From assembly GCF_003086295.3 (NCBI RefSeq), contig NC_092046.1, forward strand, positions 102,527,363 to 102,591,362: 64,000 nt of DNA, read 5' to 3'. The translations under genes were made by a program, and so were the position numbers. The notes below the pieces were generated by a model, which worked only from the letters and a program-made list of their open reading frames with translations, did not search any database and had not been told where the DNA came from. Positions 56,423 through 64,000 of the stretch are shown here, piece by piece. The stretch's first letter is position 1. Every line of letters starts with the position of its first letter. Origin of the DNA: Arachis hypogaea (Eukaryota > Streptophyta > Magnoliopsida > Fabales > Fabaceae).

Positions 56423-56465
56423 GGTCAACTAGTCCTACAGCCAGAAAAGAAAATGGATTACTAAC

Positions 56466-57020
56466 TGTTCATACCCTGGGTCGAGCTGTCCGACCCGAGA
56501 TGTTTAGCGACGAAGACGACCGACCTCTTCAGGTCAGACTACCCGACCTCTTCTCAAAGAGCTCAGCCAAATGGCCAGGAAAGCCCAATAAAGGGCCCAG
56601 ATAGTGGAACACGACCCAAATCCAAAGGCAGCCCAAGCTTATAGAGATAAGGGTGGTTCCCTTGAAGATAAGATGACCTCACTCAAAGATAAGATGACCT
56701 CACTCAAAGAAAAGATAAAGATAACTAACTTATCTTATCTAAGAAGGTCACTCCACACTATTATAAATACACTGGAGCACCCATGTATAACTCATACTCT
56801 GATTCTACAAAAAACCTGCTTAATACCCTTGCTTACTTAAGCATCGGAGTCCCTTGCAGGTACCACCACCCTCCGGTGACAAAGGATCAGCAGCATAGCC
56901 AGTCCAACAAATCGGACACAACAGCTCCGGCCGTCACTCACCAGCCGGACACGTCATCTCTGACCAGAACAGAAGATCTCATCCGAGATCGACCTACAGT
57001 TTCAAGTAACCCTCAGAACA
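56466..57020 (+). repeat. Shared LTR: 3' LTR of C and 5' LTR of G
   Basis: It starts TGTTCATACCC and ends CCCTCAGAACA, the inverse of the B LTR. To the left is the antisense ORF of C, which belongs before a 3' LTR. To the right are a degenerate primer site and gag of G, which belong after a 5' LTR. One LTR therefore serves two elements in tandem. A 28-base tandem duplication with AAGATGACCTCACTCAAAGA occurs near 56668-56710. Confidence 0.9.
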
Positions 57021-57021
57021 T

Positions 57022-57039
57022 TGGTGCCATTGGTGGGGA
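57022..57039 (+). other. Degenerate primer binding site of G
   Basis: TGGTGCCATTGGTGGGGA differs from the tRNA-Asp complement at 4 of 18 bases; three of the four are C-to-T or G-to-A changes. It starts two bases after the LTR. Confidence 0.7.
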
Positions 57040-57061
57040 ACCTGGAAGTCATCCCATCACC

Positions 57062-57890
57062 ATGGCAGATGACCATGACAACGATCACGACTCTGATTTG
57101 GAAGACCGGACGCCGCACAAAAATGCGGACACCACACCAAAAGATATTCCTCAACCTAACAACGACAATAATTCACCAAATACAGAGCCATGGAGGCACT
57201 TCAGGATCGACTAAAACAAAAAGAGGTCGAGTACCAACGCGAGATGAAGAGAAGCCTACAAAGGGAGGCTAAGCGACGCTGCGAGTTAGAGGACAAGCTC
57301 TTAAAACTCGAAGCAGATCTCAAGGCCAAAACTTTTCGATCCGGTCACGAAGATAGCTCTAGTAAGGATCAAGACCCATTCACCAAGGAAATCATGAGGA
57401 CCAAAATCCCAAAAGACTTCAAATTTCCTGACATGACTTTATACGATGGCACAGTAGACCCCAACCATCATCTCAGTAATTTCAGAAGTAGAATGTACCT
57501 CACTGACGCCTTAGATGCAGTCCGCTGCAAAGCCTTCCAGACTACCTTAACAAAGACGGCCATTAAATGGTTCGACAATCTACCCCTTAGGTCCATCTCA
57601 AGCTTCGACGACCTAGCAAAGAAGTTTCTGGCCAGATTCTTCATCCAAAGAGACAAAGCTAAGCACGCCCCAAGTCTATTAGGAATCAAGCAAGGTGATC
57701 GGGAATGTCTCCACAGTTACATGGAAAGATTCAACAAAGCATGTCTAGACATACAGAGTCTACCACAGAAGCGGCCATCATGGGCCTCATCAATGGCTTA
57801 CGAGAAGGGCCTTTTACCCACTCCATATCAAAAAAACATCCTACATCTCTAAACGAGGTACAAGAATGAGCAGAGAAGTATATCAACATG
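57062..57890 (+). pseudogene. Element G gag
   Basis: ATG at 57062 gives MADDHDNDHDSDLEDRTPH; a frameshift near 57190 moves on to MEALQDRLKQKEVEYQ. The gag core TKTAIKWFDNLPLRSISSF and FLARFFIQ is present. Another base is missing near 57768 (QSLPQ), and a TGA occurs near 57868. Then the frame continues into the ENSRLGETSKSG region of the next entry. Confidence 0.85.
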
Positions 57891-59518
57891 GAGGAAAACT
57901 CTCGACTAGGAGAGACCTCAAAATCCGGGTTCTCCTACTCCTCCCGAGATAAGGACAAAAAATCCAAGAAAAAAGAAGATCAACATGGAGAAAAGATCAA
58001 AAAATACCACAGTTATACCCCTCTTCAGGTATCCCTTGTGGATGTCTACAGAGAAGTATGCCATACTGAAAAGATACCTCCAGCTCGACCAATTAAAAGC
58101 AAAAAAGGAGGAGGAAATCAGGCTGAATATTGTGAAGATCATCGAATCTATGGACATTCCACCAACGAATGTTTTGACCTAAAAAATATCATAGAAAAAC
58201 TGGTAAGAGAAGGAAAGTTAGATCGTTATTTAGTGAACCGAGCAGACGATCCCAGAAAAAAAAGAAGGAATGAAGATGTCGGACGGCCTGAACGACCACC
58301 TCGTACACCCGAGAGACATGTCCATATGATACACGGAGGATTTGCGGGAGGAGGGATCTCCAAATCATCTCGCAAAAGATATCTTAAAGAAGTATATCAC
58401 ATCGAGGGAACAGAGGAAGCACCCGACATCCCCACAATTACTTTTACCAAAGAGGACGCATCCGGCATCATCTCGGGACACGACAATCCCATGGTCATCA
58501 CTATCATACTGGAAAACGCAAATCTCCACCGCACACTGATAGACCAAGGAAGCTCCGCCGACATCTTGTTCAAAACTACCTTCGACAAACTCGGCCTAGA
58601 AGAAAAAGAACTCAGAGCATATCCGAACAGCCTGTTCGAACTAGGAGACACTCCAGTTCAACCACTTGGATACATGTCACTCACACAACCTTCGGAAAAG
58701 GAAACCAGTCAAGAACACTCAAGATAGACTACATCGTGGTCGACGTGAGTTCAGCTTACAATGCCTTAATAGGTCGGACAACATTAAATCAGCCCGACGC
58801 AGTAGTCTCGACTCCACATCTATGCATGAAGTTCCCAACTGCAGAAGGGATAGGTACAATAAAGGCAGACCAAAAGATGGAGCGCCGCTGATACAACGAA
58901 AGTCTAAACCTCGGAGGCAGAGGAGAAGAATTCCACACTATCTAACTCGGTGGAGTTCAGAGGCGGGAACAACTCCGCCCATAACCCGAAGGTGAAGTAG
59001 AAAAAGTCCAGATCGGAGATATCCCGGACAAAATAACCAATATCAGTACAATCCTAAAAGGAGACACAAAAGAATCACTCATACAGTTCTTACGAGATAA
59101 GGTCGACCTCTTTGCATGGAAGGTTGCAGACATGCCAGGCATAGACCCCAAGTTAATGTGCCACAAGCTAGCAGTCTACCCAGGATCTCGGCCAGTACAA
59201 CAGAGACGTAGAAAGCTCGGATCAAAATGATCCCAAGCTGTGGAAGAGCAGGTACAAGCTCTATTGGAGGCAGGATTCATAAGAGAAGTCAAGTACCCAC
59301 TATGGCTAGCTAACGTCGTCTTGGTGAAGAAATCAAATGGGAAGTGGTGGATGTGCACCGACTACACTGATCTCAACAAAGCTTGTCCAAAAGATCCTTA
59401 CCCACTCCCAAGTATCGACGCTCTGGTGGATGCCTCCTCCGGATATATATACTTCTCGTTTATGGACGCATATTCAGGATACAATCAAATCCTGATGTAC
59501 CCGCCCGACCAAGAATAA
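57888..59518 (+). pseudogene. Element G gag end, protease and RT N-terminal part
   Basis: From 57888 it reads MEENSRLGETSKSG, a knuckle-like EYCEDHRIYGHSTNECF (CX2HX4HX4C) and GGISKSSRKR. The protease site is LIDQGSSADIL near 58540-58572. One base is lost near 58680 (MSLTQPSE). Several stops follow (58890-58990 and 59228), and then RT from 59240 with VVLVKKSNGKWWMCTDY and FMDAYSGYN until a TAA at 59516-59518. After the stop the frame goes on to VMPFGLKNAGAT. Confidence 0.87.
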
Positions 59519-59593
59519 ACTTCATTCTTAACCCCAAAAGCAAACTACTGCTACATAGTCATGCCTTTCGGACTTAAAAACGCAGGAGCTACT

Positions 59594-61553
59594 TGATGAG
59601 CGGATAATTTATACGCTTTTTGGCATTACTTTTAGGTAGTTTTTAGTATGATTTACCTTGTTTTTACTATATTTTTATTAGTTTTTATTCAAAATTCATA
59701 TTTCTAGACTTTACTATGAGTTTGTGTGTTTTTCTGTGATTTCAGGTATTTTCTAGCTGAAATTGAGGGACCTGAGCAAAAATCTTTTTCAGAGGCTGAA
59801 AAAGGACTGCAGAGGCTATTGGATTCTGACCTCCTGCACTCAAAGTGGCTTTTCTGGAGCTATAGGAGTCCAAATGGCACGTTCTCAATTGTGTTGGAAA
59901 GTAGACATCTAGGGCTTTCCATCAATAGATAATAGTCCATACTTTGCCCGAGTTTAGATGACACAAACTGGCGTTCAACGCCAGTTTTCTGCCCTATTCT
60001 AGCGTTAAACGCCAGAAACAGGTTACAAGTTGGAGTTAAACGCCCAAAACAGGTTACAACCTAGCGTTTAACTCCAGAAACAGCCTAGGCACCTGTAAAG
60101 CTCAAGTCTCAGCCCCAGCACATACCAAGTGGGCCCCGGAAGTGGATTTCTGCACTATCTATCATAGTTTACTCATTTTCTGTAAACCTAGGTTACTAGT
60201 TTAGTATTTAAAACAACTTTTAGAGATTTATTTTTCACCTCATGACATTTTCACGTTTTACATTGTATCTCTATGGCATGAGTCTCTAAACTCCATGTTT
60301 GGGGGTGAGGAGCTCTGCTGTGTCTCGATGAATTAATGCAATTACTTCTGTTTTCTATTCAATCACGCTTGTTTCTATTCTAAGATACTCGCTAGTACTT
60401 AACCATGATGAATGTGATGATCCGTGACACTCATCATCATTCTCAACCTATGATCGCGTGCCTGACAACCACTTCCGTTCTACCTTAGATTGAGTGTGTA
60501 TCTCTTAGCATCTTGGTTCATGATCAGAGTCTTTGTGGTATAGGATAGGATTATTGGCGGCCATTCCTGAGATCCGGAAAGTCAAAACCTTGTCTGTGGT
60601 ATTACGAGTAGGATCTGGGAGGGGATGACTGTGACGAGCTTCAAACTCATGAGTGATGTGTGTAGTGACAAACGCAAAAGGATCAATGGATCCTATTCCA
60701 ATATGAGTGAGAACAGACAGATGATTAGCCGTGTGGTGATAGCGCATTTGGACCATTTTCACTAAGAGGACGGATGGTAGCCATTGACAACGGTGATCCA
60801 CCAACACATAGCTTGCCATGGAAGGAGACCTGCATGCGTGAAGAAGAAGACAGTAGGAAAGCAGAGATTCAGAAGACAGAGCATCTCCAAAACCTCAATC
60901 TGTTCTCCATTACTGCATAACAAGTACTACTTAATTTATGCTTTTTACTCTTCATAAATATAATCACTCTTATCATTGATCTCCTGACTACGAATTACAA
61001 AATAACCACTTCAAGCCGACAATCTCCGTGGGATCGACCCTTACTCACGTAAGGTATTACTTGGATGACCCAGTGCACTTGCTGGTTAGTGGTACTTGAA
61101 CTACTGACGGTTCATCTTGTTGCTTAGATTAGGAAAATTTTGTCTTTTGGGTCAGAGTCTTTTATTTTCTTTTAAAAAATCTTTCAAAAATTTTTATTTT
61201 TCTTTATTAATCTGTGATTTGTCTTTGAGTCTTTTATTATTGTTCTTGTTAAAATTTTAGAATCCCTATTTTCTTTTTCTTAATTATTTTTGAAAATTAA
61301 AAAAAAAACCAATAACTTCATAATTTAGTCTTCTGTTTGAGTTTAGTTGCATGTTTTAAGTTTGGTGTCAATTGCATGTTTTTATTTTCCTTTAAATTTT
61401 TGAATTTTTGTTCATTGTTCTTTCTTGATCTTCAAGTTGTTCTTGCTATTTTTCTTGTTTGATCTTTAGTTTTTCCTGTTCTGTATCTTTTCTTGTTTTT
61501 CTTGTGCATTTTTAAATTATCAGTATTCAAAAAAATTTATATACATTAAATAC
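59594..61553 (+). mobile_element. Element I: truncated relative of D and E
   Basis: It starts with the LTR terminus TGATGAGCGG inside RT of G. The LTR is collinear with E to about 61097 (GCACTTGCTGGTTAGT). It then jumps directly to leader sequence (CTACTGACGGTTCATCTTG), so the LTR end and the primer site are deleted. Leader sequence with an AAGTTTGGTGT motif at 61358 continues to the border with H. GGCGTT...AACGCC repeats lie at 59968-60075. There is no gag and no coding region. Confidence 0.85.
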
Positions 61554-61800
61554 TGTTCCGAGGGTTACCTGAAACTGGAGGTCAATCTCGGTCGAGATCT
61601 TCTGTACTGGTCGGTGCCGACGTGTCTGGCTGGTGAGTGGCGGCCGGAGCTGTCGTGTCCGACCTGTTGACTGGCTGTACTACTGATCCTTGGTCACCGG
61701 AGGGTGGGGGGTACCTGCAAGAGACTCCGATGCATAAGTTAGCACGGGTATTAAGCAGGTTTTTAGTAGAATCAGAGTATGAGTTATACCTGCAAGAGAC
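61554..61800 (-). repeat. Partial 3' LTR of H
   Basis: It is similar to 15022-15260 of B, including CCGGAGGGTGG, CAAGAGACTCCGATGC and GAGTTATACCTG. A second CAAGAGACTCC lies at the deletion junction (about 61793), so an 11-base repeat may mark where recombination occurred. Confidence 0.83.
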
Positions 61801-61804
61801 TCCC

Positions 61805-63953
61805 GTTTTAACCTCTTTGCTTCCTTCTCATTTGTGGGGAGTGTTTCTTTTTTAAGGTAATTAATTATGGGGGTCATCCATCCTTGATCCTGATTTGTTA
61901 TAGCTAGGACTTTTTCTGCTTTCGAGATTGACGGGTTCTGTAGCGTTTTCTGGATGAGGCTTCTATTGTTGCCCCCTGGTTTGGTGCTGGCTAGCTTTGA
62001 GAGTGCATCAGCTCGGGCATTTTGTTCACGGGGTATGTTGCAGATCTTATATTCCCCGAGTTGTCCGAGATGTTCCTTGGTTATATCCAAATACTTTTTC
62101 ATGGTGGGATCTTTGGCTTGGTAACTCCCTATTATCTGTGAGGTGACTACTTGTGAGTCGCTTAAGATGTTGAGTTTTTGAGCTCCAACCTCCTTAGCCA
62201 GCTTCAAACCAGCTAGTAACGCTTCATATTCTGCCTGGTTGTTTGAGGCCGGGAACCCAAATTTGAGGGAAAGCTCAACTTGGGTTCCTTGGTTGCTTTC
62301 TATTATCACACCTGCGCCGCTTCCAGTCTTATTTGAAGACCCGTCCACGTAAAGATTCCATTCTGTGGGGGCTTCCAGGGTATTTGTGAATTCTGCAATG
62401 AAGTCGGCCAAGTATTGTGATTTGATGGCTGTCCGAGCTTTATATTGGAGGTCGAACTCGGATAACTCGACTGCCCATTGTAAAATTCTGCCTGCTAGAT
62501 CTGTTTTCTGCAGTATCCCTTTTATGGGCTGGTCGGTCCGGACCTTAATGGTGTGAGCCTAGAAGTACGGGCGTAGTCGTCGAGATGTCAGTATGAGAAC
62601 ATAGGCAAACTTTTCTATTTTTTGGTAGTTCAGCTCGGATCCCTGCAGCGCTTTACTAATGAAGTATATAGGTTATTGCCATTTGTCGTCCTCTCGAACT
62701 AGTGCTGAGGCTACTGCCTGACTTCCTACCGCAAGGTACAATACGAGTGGCTCTTCTTTTCGTGGTCGAGTTGGGATAGGTGGTCGTCCCAGAAAACTTT
62801 TGAAATCTTGGAAGGCTTGCTCGCATTCCTTTGTCCACTCGAAGTTCTTTCCTTTCCTTAGAGTGGCATAAAAAGGAAGCGATCTTATCGCTGATCCCGC
62901 TAGGAACCTGGACAAGGCTGCTAACCTCCCGTTGAGTTGTTGTACTTCTTTGACACAAGTTGGGCTTTTCATGTTGAGTATGGCCTGGCATTTATCTGGA
63001 TTTGCCTCAATTCCTCTTTGTGTGAGCATAAAACCCAAGAACTTGCCTGCTTCTACTGCAAAAGTACATTTTGCGGGATTGAAGCACATGTCATGCTTCC
63101 TTATAGTGTCGAACACTTGGGCCAGGTCGGACAATAATGTCTCTTCACTTTGTGTCTTTATCAACATGTCATCCACGAAGACTTCCATGATCTTTCCGAT
63201 ATGGGCTGAAAAGACTTTATTCATTAGCCTTTGATATGTAGCTCCTGCATTCTTGAGACCGAAAGGCATTACAATGTAGCAGTAATTTGCTTTTGGCATA
63301 AAAAACGAGGTCTTTTCTTGATCTGGAGGATACATGGGAATTTGGTTGTATCCGGAATATGCATCCATAAATGAGAGGTATCTATATCTGGATGAAGCAT
63401 CTACCAGAGCGTCGATACTTGGGAGTGGGTAGGGATCTTTTGGGCAGGCTTTGTTGAGGTCGGTGTAGTCGGTGAACATTCGTCATTTCCCATTTGATTT
63501 TTTCACCAAGATGACATTAGCTAGCCATAGTGGGTACTTGACTTCTCTTATGAATCCTGCCTCCAGTAGTGCTTGTACTTGTTCTTCCACAGCTTGGGAT
63601 CGTTCTGGCCCAAGTTTTCTTCGTCTCTGCTGTATCAGCCGAGATCCTGGATAGACTGCCAACTTGTGACTCAGTAGCTTGGGGTCTATGTCTGGCATGT
63701 CTGCAGCTTTCTATGCGAAGAGATCGACATTATCTCGTAAGAGTTGTACTAGTAATTCTTTTGCGTCTCCCTTCAGGATCGTGCCAATATTAGTTGTTTT
63801 GTCCGAGGTATCCCCGTTCTGAACTTTCTCTATTTCTCCTTCAGGTTGTGGACGGAGTTCTTCACGTCTCTTAACTCCACCAAGCTCAATTGTATGGAAC
63901 TCTTCTCCTCTACCTCTGAGGTTTAGACTTTCGTTATAACAGCGACGTGCCAT
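61805..63953 (-). pseudogene. Element H protease-RT linker, RT and second RNase H
   Basis: The linker (63953-63711) ends at a TAG (W expected, after NVDLFA). RT has VILVKKSNGK, then a TGA (W expected) near 63480, FMDAYSGYNQ, FVDDM (a variant of the YVDD box) and LGFMLTQRGIEANP, open for 268 residues to 62673. After a TAA (Q expected) and further stops, RNase H follows (62411 downward) with LYVDGSSNKTGSG, NNQAEYEALLAGL and SDSQVV. The frame runs to KEAKRLKRE and then into LTR-derived codons at the deletion junction. Confidence 0.88.
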
Positions 63954-64000
63954 GTTTTGATCTGCTTTTATCGTGGCTATCCCTTCTGTAGTTGGGAATT
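63954..64000 (-). pseudogene. Element H protease region, cut by the window end
   Basis: The last 47 bases match the GIATIKADQK coding region after the protease in B and C. The rest is outside the window. Confidence 0.7.

Larger units (their letters stand above)
15554..57020 (+). mobile_element. Element C: old Tat-type element split by B, D, E and F
   Basis: C is recovered in four pieces: 15554-16179 (gag end and protease), 26885-29158 (RT and RNase H), 38722-41775 (integrase, spacer, part of the antisense ORF) and 55330-57020 (rest of the antisense ORF and the 3' LTR). Reading across each inserted element rejoins sequence that is collinear with B and G, and the insert borders have target-site duplications. 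The 5' part lies left of the window, beyond B and A. Confidence 0.9.
57021..59593 (+). mobile_element. Element G: Tat-type element, 5' half only
   Basis: G contains the primer site, gag, protease and the start of RT, all plus strand and collinear with B and C. It stops inside RT at KNAGAT, where element I begins. The remainder of G is not in the window. Confidence 0.88.
61554..64000 (-). mobile_element. Element H: Tat-type element with a large internal deletion
   Basis: The left end is an LTR terminus TGTTCCGAGGG like that of B in the same orientation. The LTR runs only to about 61800, and the next bases are pol sequence that in B lies near 11060. Integrase, spacer, antisense ORF and part of the LTR are therefore missing. 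Pol then runs to the window edge on the minus strand. H probably inserted in the leader of I. Confidence 0.85.

Noticed and set aside
1..64000. Host protein-coding gene between elements
   Set aside because: After assigning LTRs, leaders, 3' UTRs and pol/gag pieces, no stretch remains outside retroelements. I saw no ORF with another domain.

Overview
This window is plant nuclear repeat DNA, most likely from a legume and probably peanut (Arachis). I found no convincing host gene. Every long coding region is gag, protease, reverse transcriptase (RT), RNase H, integrase or an accessory ORF of Ty3/gypsy LTR retrotransposons. The Arachis call is an inference: the LTR start TGATGAGCGGATAATTT and the repeated GGCGTTCAACGCC motif resemble, from memory, the FIDEL/Feral type elements of peanut. 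No database was searched.

Layout (letters are mine). A (1-5688, +): 3' part of an Athila-type element, with pol, a long 3' UTR and a 2.4 kb LTR. A sits in B (5689-15553, -), a Tat-type element with gag-pol on the minus strand and an intron-containing ORF antisense to it. B sits in the gag region of C (15554-57020, +), an older Tat element. C is also split by D (16180-26884, -; duplication AAGTT), by E (29159-38721, +; duplication TGTGC) and by F (41776-55329, -; duplication TATCG/TAGCG). D and E are non-autonomous gag-protease elements. F is a full-length Athila-type element and carries a solo LTR of another family (45134-46639; duplication ATGAG). C ends in an LTR (56466-57020) that is also the 5' LTR of a second Tat element G (57021-59593, +), so C and G form a tandem array. 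G is cut by I (59594-61553, +), a truncated relative of D and E. I is followed by H (61554-64000, -), a deleted Tat element whose RNase H region is fused to its LTR.

How the parts relate: all primer binding sites match the 3' end of tRNA-Asp(GTC). The Tat elements (B, C, G, H) encode gag, protease, RT, a plant-type second RNase H and integrase, plus the antisense accessory ORF. The Athila types (A, F) encode a gag-pol polyprotein. D and E keep gag-protease and, in D, an env-position ORF, but have no RT or integrase and must have depended on a helper. Nearly all ORFs carry frameshifts or stop codons, many of the CAG-to-TAG or TGG-to-TAG/TGA kind expected from decay of methylated DNA.

Structure beyond standard annotation: (1) family-specific palindrome arrays in the U3 of unrelated LTRs; (2) an 11-base motif, AAGTTTGGTGT, exactly 2 bases from the 3' LTR in four elements and repeated at ORF borders; (3) a spliced-looking antisense gene in Tat elements; (4) a tRNA-Cys-like filler at a deletion in E; (5) duplicated or LTR-embedded primer binding sites in D and E.
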